Shown: positions 31,011 to 42,691, counted from the stretch's first letter. The stretch is 64,000 bases of DNA from Gigaspora rosea (GCA_003550325.1 QKWP01000790.1:149153-213152), one strand, 5' to 3'. Program-made: numbers and translations. The notes: generated by a model from the letters alone, not told the origin.

Positions 31011-33166
31011 AAATATAAATTTCAGAAATAAACTTGCACTATATAAACTGTTTAAACTTCTGCATATGTAATTACGATTGTTTTCACAATGTGATATATG
31101 CTTTACGATAATTTAGATTTAATATATGATGCTTTAATATCGCATCAAAAATTTTTCAAATTCATGACTACTTTTTTTGGAATTTACTGTGCTTTATTAG
31201 CTTATTAGTGTTTGTTTGAAAGCATGACTATAAAACAGACTAAAAAAAAATATTAAAAAACCCTTATCCAAATTGTGTCATTATTCTGACCGTGATAGAA
31301 ATTCAGAAATAATTTATATCAGACATCAATTTAACAGATAGCTTTTCAAAAACAGATACTAGCAGAATTTGAACTTTCAATCTGCTACTTGAGTGACTAC
31401 TTAACTACTAAGTTACTACACTTTTATAAAAAATTTTTATTTAAAAGTCAAAGTATATAATTTTATAATAAAATTTTAAGTTATTAAAGTTTTTTTAATT
31501 TTTTATTGCTTTGTTTTGGTTATATAAGATTTGATAATTTGATTGGGTTTATACAACTAGATATGTAATATTAGAATAATAATTAGCAATAATCTAATTT
31601 AATATTCTAATTAAAATTTTATATTAGATTTGTTTTATTCAATAAGTTAATAAATTGTTTTTCTTTTTATTAAATACTATAATATCCAAATTTTGTTTTT
31701 TGCCAAAAAAAAAGATACTTTGCAAAAATTTTTGATATATTTGTTTTTAAAATAACTTAATTTTAATTTTAAAATTAAAGCAAATAGAATATTAGTTACT
31801 TTATATAATTTGTATTATACTATAAAATAAATAAACTTGTAATAATATTAGTACCTTGGATATCTCTAATATATATCATAATTGCATTTTGTCAAAAATA
31901 ATTCTAATTTGCTAAAGACTAAAAATCTACTATTTTTTAAATAACTTTGAATTTAGCAATCGAAATTAAATTAACTTTTTTTTTTTGAATATGCCTTATA
32001 AGAGCTTTTTTTTTAAAAAAAGTTTATTAAATTTGGACTATTGGATATTAAGATAATTACAAAAAACTATTTTTTATTTTCTAAAATATAACTTCTGTAC
32101 TAAATATTTGGAGTCCTACAGTATAGTATTTAACAAAACTTTTTAAAAAAACATTAATATAATGAAGATATTTGAATATTGAACTGAGGCTTAAACCTAA
32201 ACATATTTTTGTAACTAAAAAATTATTGTAAAATATATATCTAAATACTATTTATTGATTTTTTGTTATAATTTTAATATTAACTCAATATTATATCTTT
32301 TTACTAGAATTTTTTTTGATCAAATTATAAAAGTCTTTAGCTAGTTGATTCAAATTAAGTTTTGAGTTAAGATTTGGATCTATATTATTAAAGTTAAAAA
32401 ATAAATGTTTTAATTTTTAATTATATACTATAACTTATAGAATAAATATATGCAACACACCCTGTGATATGCTAATTCATTGCATACATACAGTTTGTAG
32501 ATCTGTGTAACAAATGTTCTATATCAAAAATTTAAATTAATATAAGGTTAGGGTAAGGGTTAGTGTTAGAAGTTGGAGTAAATGATGGTATATACCAAAA
32601 TTTTGCATGGAATTTTTTTTTGTTAGAGCCTGAAAGATGGTTATATAGATGCAATTTTTTGATATTACAAATTTTAGAAAAATTTCTTTTATTTTGTTAC
32701 ACAAATAAATTTTGCACATTACCCAATTTAATTGGTAGATTGTTGGGGTGCGATATACAAGCACATCGCAGGGTGCGATGCCTAATTAAGTCCTAACTTA
32801 TATATAGTTTAAATATTTAATAACATTTACTATAATCTAATATTTATTATAATTTTTAACAGTTATTATAAACTATATTAAAAATTAATTTTTTTAAATA
32901 ATCAAAAAAGAACTTGTTATTTATACCTCTTATTAAAAATAAAATTTTTTTAAAACTTCAAGTAAAGATATCTGAATTTAGTCAGATAGTTGTCAATATA
33001 TCTTCTCAAATTAGAAAAAAATCAAACTATTTAATAAAAACTATATCAAAGTTTTCTAAAACTTTAAGCAAAGATACCTAACAATTATCTAATCAAATTT
33101 AATAATTTTTTTATTTATTCTATAAATTTATAGAATTTAATAAAAAAAGTTATTAAATTGGTCAAA
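31011..33166. other. AT-rich stretch without genes
   Basis: No coding frame is convincing. At about 31350-31430 the minus strand has TTAGTAGTTAAG followed about 30 bases later by GTTCAAATTCTGC, resembling the A and B boxes of a tRNA-derived sequence, but no cloverleaf closes. A GGTTAGGGTAAGGGTTAG stretch is at 32547-32564. GGGGTGCGAT/GGGTGCGATG motifs are at 32753-32781. One copy of the dyad ATTCTATAAATTTATAGAA found in the 36.8-37.9 kb satellite is at about 33117-33135. Confidence 0.45.
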
Positions 33167-33774
33167 TACAGTCACCTCTCTCTAATCCAAACCTCTCTAA
33201 ACTAAACACTATTAAACTCTCTTTAAACTAAACAAAATCTCCTAGAACATTTGTAAATTTTATTATAAAGTTCGGATAAGCTATATATAACTTTTTGAAA
33301 ACTAAACTTTTCCAAATTTTTACATAGTAAAAAAAAGCAGTCCCAGCAGTAGGCTTCCACAAGGGCCGGGTAGGGCCGGGTACTAGCAATACCCTAACCC
33401 TACCCACCTATAAAAGGGCTCAACTATCCAGGCCCTACCCTTGCCCTAGGGTTCAGAATCCAGTACCCGTACCCGCCCAGTGTACTTTCCGAACTACCCA
33501 AAAAGATACCTGCAAAGATACCCGCAAGTAAATTATAAACTAACTTGTTAAAAACTAATACAAAATCAAAAATTATGGTTCACATCTTTTGTAAAGCACT
33601 ATAATAAACTGAATTTCTTTGTTAGTAGTGAGCATAAACTTTTTCTATACCGGTTTGTATAATCTCTGCAGATTATGATTTAAAGTAAAATCAGACGATT
33701 TTCTGATTTTCAGCATCAGCAAATTTATAATAGCGTAATTTTACGTAAAATCTTACGAACTATAATATAAGCAA

Positions 33775-34000
33775 AATATTACGTAATATATTTCGAAATA
33801 TTTCGAAATATCAAATTTTCGAAATATTACGAAAGTAATTTCGAAATATTTCGAAATATATTACGAAATATTTCGAACCCTTTCAAAATATTTTAGGACT
33901 AGGAAACCAAGCTAGATCAGTAGATCTGTAACCTGGATCGCGCATTAGATTAATTTTTCGAAATAGTTCGAAATAGTTTTATGATGTTCAAATTCTGTAC
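33775..34000. repeat. TTTCGAAATA repeats
   Basis: Multiple copies of the palindromic TTTCGAAATATTTCGAAA. They are followed by a block (CTAGATCAGTAGATCTGTAA) inverted relative to the blocks at 14376-14440 and 14781-14845. Confidence 0.65.
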
Positions 34001-34059
34001 TACAAGATCAGATTAGATCTTTTGTTTATAATTAAATCTTCTATTTTGTTTTTTTTCAC

Positions 34060-34165
34060 TTTTTTGTTTTTTTGTTTCGTTCGTTTTTTTTGTTTTCGTT
34101 TGTTTTTTTTTTGTTTTTTTGTTTCGTTCGTTTTTTTTGTTTTCGTTTGTTTTTTTTACATTTTT
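34060..34165. repeat. TTCGTTCGTTTTTT tandem duplication
   Basis: A 47-base unit (TTTTTGTTTCGTTCGTTTTT then GTTTTCGTTTG) is present twice in tandem. The phenylalanine-rich frames across it are low-complexity. Confidence 0.65.
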
Positions 34166-34489
34166 TTTTATTTATTTATTTTTTAATTTTTTTATTATTT
34201 CGGCACTTTACAAGAAAAACACCCAACTTTTCGAAACCTTGTGCAAACCAACTACGACTTCCGACACTTTCAAGAACAAACCTCTAGCAATTTCTAAACT
34301 TTCAAAAATGCTTCTTTAGAGAAATGGGCGCAAGTTTTCGCAAGTTTTTACAAGTTTTTGCAAGTTTTTGCAAGTTCTTGCAAGGTTTCGTTTCATTTAT
34401 TTTTTNGTTTTTGTTCAAGTTTTTACATTTTATGTTTTTACAGGCACACTTTGAGGTCAGAACTATTAACCATTTATAGAACTGAGCAA

Positions 34490-34755
34490 ATTCACCAATT
34501 CACTATTTCACCAATTCACTGTTTCACCAACTCACCAATTCACCATTTCACCAATTCACCAATTCACCATTTCACCAATTCAATTCACCATTTCACCAAT
34601 TCAACAATTCACCAATTCACCAATTTCACCAATTTTACCAATTCACCAATTCACCAATTTCACCAATTTCACCATTTCACCAAAATAAAATTTTGGTGTA
34701 ATTCTGGTGAAACTATTTCACCATTTCATCTGGTGAAATGGTTTAATTTCACCAG
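34490..34755. repeat. CACCAATTCACCATTT minisatellite
   Basis: Degenerate units of CACCAATTCA and CACCATTTCA repeat about twenty times. The last part turns over into the complementary GGTGAAATGG, so the array can fold back. A related GGTGAAACTGG array is at 57606-57895. Confidence 0.8.
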
Positions 34756-34765
34756 CATCTATAGT

Positions 34766-35160
34766 GTAGAGCTAGTATTATGTAACGAAGTGCGAAAGTA
34801 GTTTAAAATATTACTATTTTTCAGTTTCGTTTTTTTTGTTATTTTTTTTACTTCTCTACTATTTTTAGGAAATAGTGAATATAAGCGAATATAAGTATGT
34901 AGAGCTAGTATTATTCGATGAAAAGCGAAAGTAGTTTACAATATTATTATTTTTTCGTTTTCGTTTTTTTGTTATTTTTTTTACTTTTCTACTATTTTTG
35001 AAAGTAGCGAATATAAGCGAATATCATAGTTAAAACGAAGAAAAATAATAGCTAACTGCGGAGTAAGGAAATAAGTATTTAAAGCTAATATTATGCGACG
35101 AAGTGTGAATATAGTTTAAAAAATATATCTATTTTTTGGTTTCGTTTTTTTCGTTATTTT
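34766..35160. repeat. Three tandem copies of a 130-180-bp unit
   Basis: Units begin AGCTA(G/A)TATTAT at about 34769, 34902 and 35075. Each continues CGAAGTG(C/T)GAA(A/T)... then a T-rich block with TTTCGTTTTTTT and ends AAGCGAATAT. The array ends at the T-rich block before 35220. Confidence 0.7.
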
Positions 35161-35276
35161 TTTTCGGTTTCAGTTTTTTTTGGTTTTATTTTTTTTGTCT
35201 TTTTTTTCATTTTTTTTGCAAAGAATGTGTAATAACATATAATAAAATATATTTAATTTAAAATGTATAATAATAA

Positions 35277-35434
35277 TAAGGGGAGTAACAAAAATCAGGT
35301 GATTTTTTAGGGGGGAGGGGGGTAAAAAAAGTTAAAATTATATATAAGAACCCGACTATTTATATATTAAGGAAGAGGGAAGGGGGGTAGGCCTTTGATA
35401 AAAAATAATCAGGTGATTAATGATACTGCCCTAA
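35277..35434. mobile_element. 152-bp Harbinger-like MITE, copy 2
   Basis: The element 35280-35431 is flanked by TAA on both sides. It is nearly identical to 19098-19249 and exactly as long. It is nested inside the 3.4-kb hAT-like element. Confidence 0.88.
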
Positions 35435-36169
35435 ATAAAAAAATATAAAAATTTTATATTAAAATGCAAAACCTTGCGAAAACTTGCGAAAACCTATAAA
35501 ATGTTTAAAATAATAGTATTAATTAACTGATTATTACCAATTACTATTTTTATCGATAGTCCTCATCAGGGGGTATTTAAATGCACATTGTTGTGATTTA
35601 TTTTGATTATTGTGATGTAATATTGCGTAATTTTTTACGTATGTATTTCGTAATATTCCGTAATTGAAAATTGCGAAATATTTCGCGTCGATTCGTAATT
35701 CTTGCGCAAGTTTTCGGGCCGTAATAACTTACGTAAGATTACATTTATATAATTCGCTGATGCAGAGAACTTCAAATATTTTCGAATACATAGAGATATG
35801 TTATAAATATTATTGATTAAATATATTTCCTTTAATCATTATCACAAAAATCATAGATGCACACTTTTTTGCAGACCGCAATAATATTTTTATGCCTTCA
35901 GCATTGTACAATCAGATTTTAAGTGCATTGTCCCAGAAAATAAAAAAACAATATGCTTAAAGAACTGGATAAAATTCACCACCCAAATTTATTTCAATAT
36001 ATTTTAATGAGCATTGTCCCATTATTTAAAAACATCGCTGTCCATGAAATCTTCCATTGCTTTGTACATAGTATTATTAGCTTTAAATGTTCTAGTATAA
36101 TATTATGAAAGAAGTCGCAGCAATATTATTATCTTGACTTACTATGGCTTTTAATAGCCTTCTATTTTT

Positions 36170-36385
36170 CTTCACACTGCCAGCTTAGTGCGTTGGTAGC
36201 TTAGTATGCTAGTAATTAGCATTGGTAATTAGTGTGTGCATTGGTAATTAGCGCGTTGGTAATAGTGCGTTAGTATTTAATGTGTTGGTAATTAGTATTA
36301 GTTTGTTGGTAATTAGTGCGTTGATATTAGTGCATTGGTAATTAGTGCGTTGATAGTTGGTGCGTTAGTGATTAGTGCATACGTA
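36170..36385. repeat. TTAGTGCGTTGGTAA minisatellite
   Basis: A unit of 14-15 bases (TTAGTGCGTTGGTAA with variants GCATTGG and GTGTTGG) repeats about fourteen times with small length changes. Confidence 0.8.
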
Positions 36386-36805
36386 GTTAAAGACATTCGC
36401 GTTATTATTTATGATTAAACCAAAGAAAAAAAAGCCAATTTATATATATAGATAATCTAATGTGTAACATTCGATATCGGTATAGAACCTGAATTCTGAT
36501 TGGGTTGTTTTAGTATTGGGTATTCATAGGTACAAGAGTAGAATACGTTGCTTCTTTAACTATACAAGAGCTTAATACTCTGAGCAATGCCTGAAAATTA
36601 ATACTCTAACCTGATCTGTATAGTACCACCCTCAGGGTACTCACGGGTAGCCCAAAGCCTAGGACTTAGTGACGTTGAGCCCTTACCCTTACCCTAGGGC
36701 CCAAAAATTAATACCCTCACCCAGTCTGTGTAGTACTACTCTCAGGGTACCTGTAGGTAGCCCGAGCCCTTGCGGAAGCCTACCCAGCAGTGAAAGTTGA
36801 CTGTA

Positions 36806-37880
36806 GTTGTAAAATATCTTCATTCAAAGTTTTAAAAAACCTTGGCTTAGCTTTTATTTTAATAAATATTTTATTTTAAATGAAGATTTCTTGACAATGA
36901 TCTAATTAAATTTGATGAACTTTTATTTTAATTCTATAAATTTATAGAATTCAAATAATTAAATTTAGTCAGATGATTGTCAAGGTATCTTTGCTCAAAT
37001 TAAAAAAAAATTAAAATGTCTAACAAAAATAAATACTATGCTAATGTTTTTTTAAGCTTTGAATAAGATATCTTAACAACTATCTAACCAAATTTGATGA
37101 ACTTTTTTATTTGAATTTTATAAATTTATAGAATTTAAAATAAAAAAATTTATCATATTTAATCAGATAATATCAAGATCTTTATTCAAGTTTTAAAAAA
37201 CTTTAGTTTAATAAATATTTTGATTTTTCTTTAACTTTGAGTAAAGATATATTGATAACCATTTGACTAAATTCAATAAACTTTTTGTTATTTGAATTCT
37301 ATAAATTTATAGAATTAAAATAAAAAAGTCCTTTTGCAAAATTAGCATTTGGCCTATAACATGGATCAAATACAGTACTTTAACAAACAATATTTTGATT
37401 ATTCAAATCTAGATAAGTCTTGACCATTCTAGTAGGTTTAGATCGCAAATAAATTAGTCTGATTTCTATTCTTGCATGTAATTTATATATATTTGTTTTT
37501 GTACAATTTAAGTTGTTAATATACTATTTATATAAATTATTCAATAAAGATACAAACAAGACCTTACCTTAAAAAAAATAAAAAAATAAAAAAGTTTACC
37601 ATATCCAATTTAATTAGATAGCTATCAAGAAATCTTTACCAAAGTTAAAAAAAATAAAAATATTTATCTAATTAATAGCTATTTTTATAACTTTGAATAA
37701 AGATATTTTAACAACTATTTGACCAAATTCAATAAATTTTTTATTTTAATTTTATATATTTATATAATTCAATAAAAAAGTTTATCAAATTTGATTAAAT
37801 AATTATTAAAATATTTTTACTCAAAGTTTAAAAAAAAACTTTGGTACAGCTTTGATTTTAATAAATATTTTGATTTTTTT
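36806..37880. repeat. Satellite-like array with dyad-symmetric units (about 180 bp)
   Basis: The palindrome ATTCTATAAATTTATAGAAT recurs at about 36939, 37124 and 37301, and in weaker form near 37748. It is flanked symmetrically by AAAAAAGTTTATCAAATTT and then by AAGATATCTTTACTCAAAG-type sequence. The repeat distance is 178-185 bp; the wider gap holds an unrelated insert at about 37325-37610. Single units also occur near 33120 and 45250. Confidence 0.7.
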
Positions 37881-37920
37881 TAAAGGTAGGATGAACATAA
37901 ATCATTTTTTATATAGAGTA

Positions 37921-38170
37921 CATTTATTCCTCACCCGGGTGGGATTTGATATTCCTCACCCACATTATGCTATCTCAAAATTTTACTAGGGTAACTCCTG
38001 TCGAGTTATTAACAAAAAATGCTCCTCTCGTGATTATATCTTAAATTTAACTCTAATCCTAACCCTAACTCTAACCTAATCCTAACTCTAACCCTAACCC
38101 TAATATAACTAGAATTTTATTTTTATTTGAGAAAGGGGGTGAATAATTCACCTGGGTGATAAATAAATTA
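37921..38170. repeat. 250-bp inverted-repeat element carrying TAACCC-like repeats
   Basis: The left end CATTTATTCCTCACCCGGGT is matched, inverted, by ACCTGGGTGATAAATAAAT at the right end (about 16 of 20 positions). Between them lies a run of CTAACCCTAA variants (38047-38104). The target duplication is unclear. Confidence 0.6.
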
Positions 38171-38791
38171 TTTCTTTTATATAATCTATATAGTATATTA
38201 GATTTTTATATAGTAAATAAAAAAATGCTTCTGATAAATGTTTTTAAGATCTTGATCAATTTGTATAAAATTTATATAATAGAAAGTTTTAAATAGTTTG
38301 TTTATAATAATGAAGTTTGCAATATCCATTACTTTAAAAAAAATCAACTTTATATATAATTAAATTTTTGTAGGATAATATATAATTTTTGTAGGATGTA
38401 CAAAAATTAATTGGTCAAATTATATGATTTTATATGTAAATCATATAATATCATATAAATTGGTTATACAAAGTAGTGAATTGACTCGACAAAAACATCG
38501 TTGATCGATGATTGATTAAAAAAAATTTTAAATGATCGATCAAAAATCAATTATGTATATTTAATTGAGTATAATCGATATATAATTTATAAGCTCGAGC
38601 ATATATAATCGATCAATCATTGGATCAATCATTGATCGATAAAAATTAGGTAGCTGTATAACCTTCGTAGGCATCTTATTTTACAATTAGACTTCCCTGC
38701 TTTGCATACTCAAAAACCATCATGTAAGTGTTTACAGACAAACATTAGGGCTGTGGAATTCTAATACTTTTATTTCTCCTCTTTTTCTTAG

Positions 38792-40188
38792 TTAATGGGT
38801 ATCCGTATGCTATACTAAATTTAGTACAATGTACTAAATTTAGTATAGTTTTAAAAGCTAAATTTTAAAAAATTTTTATTATTAACTTTAAATTAAATTT
38901 ATATAATATATAATCCTATATCTATATTTGATTTTAGTAGATTTAAAATTTTGTTAACTTATCAAAAGTTATATTAGTAAGTTTAAAACTTAATTTAGTA
39001 CTAAAAATAACCAAAAAATAACCAAAAAATAATTAAAAATTACTAAATTTTAAATAGTAAAAATTTTATTTGATTAAATTCTTTTAAAATATTAGTAGAA
39101 GTTGTAAGCTTAGTTTTTCTGATTCTAAAGATAATAAAATCATTAAAATTGGTTTGGTATATAAAAAGTTATAAGTAATTTAATTTGATCAATTTTTTAT
39201 AATATTTTACTATGTTTTTACTATGTTTTACTATAAAAAATTAACTATTTTTAGGCTTGTATCACTTTAAAACAGGTTTATTTAAACTACTTTAAAAAAT
39301 TATTATTTATTTTTTTTAATTATTCTAAAGTCAAGACTAGATCTAAAATAATTTAAAAATTTTATTTTTTTTTATTTTCTTATAAATTTTTATATAATAT
39401 AATTTTTTTAATCGATGATCCGCCACAAATTGATAGTGTGATCATAGTGTAATGTGATGCAGATCCTTACTATTTGTTGATATGTAAATCCTAAAATGTA
39501 GAAATTTTTTTGCCCACCCAAGGTAAACTTTTTTTCTTACTAAGTTAAGGAGTCATGTCTACTAAATGAAAATTGTAAAGCTCATCGAGACGAGTTTAAT
39601 GGTAGTTAGATCATTGAAATCGGCCAAGTAGATGATGAGATACCTTCGAAAAACGATTGGCCGACTATATGTAAACAATAGGTTTGTTTACACAAAATTT
39701 TATATAGTCAACCAATCGTTTTTTGAAGATATCTTATTATCTACTGGTCCGATTTCGATGATATAACTACCATTAGACTTGTCTCGATAAGCTCTACAAT
39801 TTTCACTTAGTAGACATGATTCATTAACTTAGTAAGAAAAAAAGGTTTCTAATTTTTCCTTAGGTCGCCAAAAATATTTCTATATTATAGGATTTACATA
39901 GTAATTTGCATCACGTTACACTATGATCACACTATCGATTTGTGGCAGATCATCAATTAATACTATACTAAATTTAGTATAACATAATTTTCGAAGAATA
40001 CAGGTAGTTTAAGATTAAATCATATAAAATTTTTATTAATAAATAATATTAAAATTATACAAAAAGATAGCTCTAATATTCAAATCTATTTTGGCAAAAT
40101 TTTATTAAATTTGGTTAAATAATCAATTCAAAATAATTTTTTTTGTATATACTAAATTTAGTACAATGGCAATACGGATACCCATTAA
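38792..40188. mobile_element. 1,397-bp TTAA-flanked inverted-repeat element (middle shell)
   Basis: The ends TTAATGGGTATCCGTATGC and, inverted, TTAATGGGTATCCGTATTGC begin and end with TTAA. Subterminal copies of the palindrome TACTAAATTTAGTA lie at both ends (38813-38850 and 40150-40163) and at 39965. A TTAA target fits piggyBac-type insertion, but the TGGGTATCC end is not the usual piggyBac sequence and no transposase is present. Confidence 0.72.
39408..39960. mobile_element. 553-bp foldback element (inner shell)
   Basis: Nearly the whole block is one imperfect palindrome centred at about 39682, around TGTAAACAATAGGTTTGTTTACA-like sequence. Arms of about 265 bp run from TTAATCGATGATCCGCC to the inverse GGCAGATCATCAATTAA, and TTAA lies at both outer ends. 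It could form a very long hairpin. No coding capacity. Confidence 0.82.
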
Positions 40189-41541
40189 TAGATCTGTGTT
40201 CAATATTTAATTATCAGAATATAATCAATACTTATAATAGATTAATACCTCTGCATTCCCTTTGCATATCCGTATTAGTAGATTTTAAAATATTCTTTTT
40301 TGACTTTGATTCTTTCTTAACAACAGCGAGTAAACTAGCAACGTTCTATAGACTGGAGCTTAATTACTATTCTATAAATATTGGAATTATTAAGAATTAA
40401 GCAGTAACGGTAAGCCTAATGCGGGATACGAGAGTACCTTTTTGTATGTTTATAAAGACTAATTTTTATTTATTTATTTTCTCTATTATACTTTTCTATT
40501 TTTAATTAATCAATAATTAATCATTCCATTATCAATTACTAAAATTACATTATATCGACACCTGATCCCAATTTGACCCTTACAACCTTTTGTAAAACTA
40601 TGCTTGGTCGAGAATTTGCCCAAAGAATTAATTACCAGTTTCTTGATAACAGACTATTTTATCGTTACTTTGCTAAAATCCTTTCTGAGAATAGTTATAG
40701 TCCCTTAAAAAGACAAAAGTAATAGAATTTTGTTTGCAAAAAAAAAACAATAATTGCTAAGGATGCGCAACTTTTTTCAATAATTGAAAAATCAGCAAAC
40801 TATCTTGTCTCAATCTGAAGTAAGTAATTTAGCTTCGCTTTTTTCTCTGGCACTGATGTGAAACACTCATGTCAAATTTTCCATCTTTCATATTACCTTT
40901 TGCTGACCCGATCCTTCATTTTTTTTCAAAACTATGCACAATTATTTAACAATTAACATAGTAGGAGGTTTCAGACCTAAGGTTCAGGATTCTAATTCAA
41001 ATTAAATTAGCAACATATTTGTTTTAAAATAAGTGACCTATAGATCCTATTATTTTTACTTGTAAGCTTTTTTATATAATAATAAGTAATAAATATATAC
41101 TAGAGTTTTTTAAAAAAATTTAAGCGATGATATAAATAATTTTAAAAAATTTTAAGCAATGATATATTAAAGATTTTTTTTTAAAAAAAAAAATTTAAGT
41201 GATGATAATTATTAAAAAAAAATTTAATTGATGATATATTAATTAAAAAAATTTTAAGCGATGGTTATAATTCTTTGAAGTTTCAAAACGGAAATAGGAC
41301 TTTTCGAACTTCTACTTATTTTCAAAATAAGTTAACTCTGAAACCCCATTGGTTATTTTACATTTTTCTAATTATATTAAAAATATTTTGATCAATCAAA
41401 TATATACTTATTTGATCGATCAGTATAATCGATCATTGATTGATCTATTGTTGCTCGAGCCCATTAATTGGTGCTCGATTATTGATCTAAGTCAATCAAT
41501 AATCGAGTATCATATAATCGAGTCAATTCACTAATACAAAG

Positions 41542-41787
41542 TATATATGAGGACGAAATTATTTTGGTTCTAAAACCTGAAATTAAAATTTGAAGACGAA
41601 ATTGTTTTTGGCCTATTTTACTTGAAAGACGTAATTATTTGATACTTTTTTTGAATAGACGAAATTATAAGGAACATATCTATATAAATTTTATTTGCTT
41701 TTCTTTATGAAAAATTTCAATTTTCTCTAATGAAGTCAAAATAGGCCTTTTTCAAAAATCAATTTCGGTGGCATCACTAATACAAAG
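41542..41787. mobile_element. 238-bp hAT-like element sharing the neighbour's target duplication
   Basis: The element 41542-41779 ends in CGGTGGCATCACTA and starts TATATATGAGGACGAAATT. Their inverted match is imperfect (about 16 of 24 positions). It is followed by a third exact copy of atacaaag (41780-41787). Thus one 8-bp target sequence occurs three times, bracketing two adjacent elements. The motif GACGAAATTAT is repeated four times inside. Confidence 0.65.
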
Positions 41788-42691
41788 CTGTCTACAATTG
41801 ATTTTATATGAAATTAGAAATTTGTGCACTCTACCTTTAACTTTGAGCAAAGATTTGTTAACAACTAGAGTTAACAAATAAACCAGTTTGACCAATTTGA
41901 TCAAAATTTTAATTATTATTAAAAATTTTTTTAAAGTTATTTAATTTTATTTTATTTTAACAAATTATTATAAAAATTATATTAATAAATTTTAATTAAA
42001 AAATAATTTTTAATAATAACTAAAAATTTTTTAAATATAGCAAAATTTTGGTTAAATTGGTCAAATGGTTTATTTGTTAACTCTGTTGACAACTAATCAA
42101 TTAAATTTAATGAAATTTTTTTGAGTTTAGGTTTTTCACATATCTGCATCCCTGTGTTCAACCAATTAAAACCAGTTACATACTTATTATATTTTTTCAT
42201 TTTTTTTTTTTTATAGTCATCTACTTTGGCTAATATTTGTTATATGAATGAGTGTACAACTAGCCACATATGCACTTTTAGTGCCTAATTTAAGTAGTCA
42301 ACCTGAAGGTTCTACACTAGCTGCCATACCTGCAGACCAACTATAGGACCTGCCTATTTAAACCCTCTTACCCATGCTTCTCCTATTACTATTTATTTAT
42401 AAGCCATATATATTATGGCTTTTCTAGAATTATTCTTAATAGTTACTGACCTTAGTGCTACTTTACCCTCATAGAAATTGCCAGCCACTTACAAGAATAT
42501 GTCCCATAATATATAACTTTTGTAGTTTTTAATAACTTGTGCCAAGCCCACAATATTATTTATATTGCTCTTATAAGGTTTATTCTAACTCCACTAGTAC
42601 CACAGTAGTACTACCATCACCTTTCTACTAGTTCTTTCCCAATACATTCCAAACTTTCAATTTAGTTAGCCCAGAAGAATCAATTTACTCA
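41788..42691. other. AT-rich stretch without genes
   Basis: No coding frame or structured RNA recognised. CTAAATTT/AATTTAG and TTAACAAATAAACC motifs recur around 41870-42080 as an imperfect inverted pair. Confidence 0.4.

Larger units (their letters stand above)
33342..36790. mobile_element. 3,433-bp hAT-like element without transposase
   Basis: The element 33350-36782 has ends TAGGCTTCCACAAGGGC and, inverted, TAGGCTTCCGCAAGGGC, bounded by the exact 8-bp duplication cccagcag (33342-33349 and 36783-36790). The termini are GC-rich, with repeated GGGCCGGGTA (left) and GGTAGCCC / CTCAGGGTAC (right), which could be transposase-binding sites. No transposase frame is visible. The interior holds TTTCGAAATA repeats, two minisatellites, a tandem array, a Harbinger-like MITE and one N base (34406). 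It is best read as a large non-autonomous hAT that has accumulated repeats. Confidence 0.85.
33167..36805. mobile_element. pogo-like MITE split by the 3.4-kb hAT-like element
   Basis: TA-CAGTCACCTCTCTCTAATCC at 33167 and AGTTGACTG-TA ending at 36805 are the two ends of the family described at 17326-17534, here in the opposite orientation. The 33169-33349 part aligns with that copy's reverse complement through AAAAAAAGCAGTCC; the rest resumes after the second copy of the hAT duplication (36791-36803). Confidence 0.78.
38466..41541. mobile_element. 3,060-bp hAT-like element, outer shell of a nested set
   Basis: The element 38474-41533 has perfect 16-bp inverted ends TAGTGAATTGACTCGA / TCGAGTCAATTCACTA and an exact 8-bp duplication atacaaag (38466-38473 and 41534-41541). 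Both ends are packed with ATCGAT/GATCGATC and CTCGAGC motifs, likely binding sites. No hAT transposase frame is found; the only small ATG frames (for example 40600-40722, 40 codons) are unrecognised. The left 230 bp is also present as a lone remnant at 61193-61425. A second inverted-repeat element (38792-40188) sits inside, with a third inside that. Confidence 0.85.

Noticed and set aside
34072-34319. Two overlapping Phe-rich frames with membrane-protein appearance
   Set aside because: They arise from a tandemly duplicated T-rich unit; start codons and length follow the repeat.
34490-34755. Regular short repeats that could suggest a CRISPR array
   Set aside because: No unique spacers of constant length, units degenerate and directly adjoining; the DNA is eukaryotic.
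38047-38104. Interstitial telomere
   Set aside because: The repeats are degenerate, short and enclosed by the inverted ends of an element.
39408-39960. Palindrome as a replication origin or large regulatory hairpin
   Set aside because: TTAA at both ends and its position inside another element's inverted ends are better explained by a foldback transposon.
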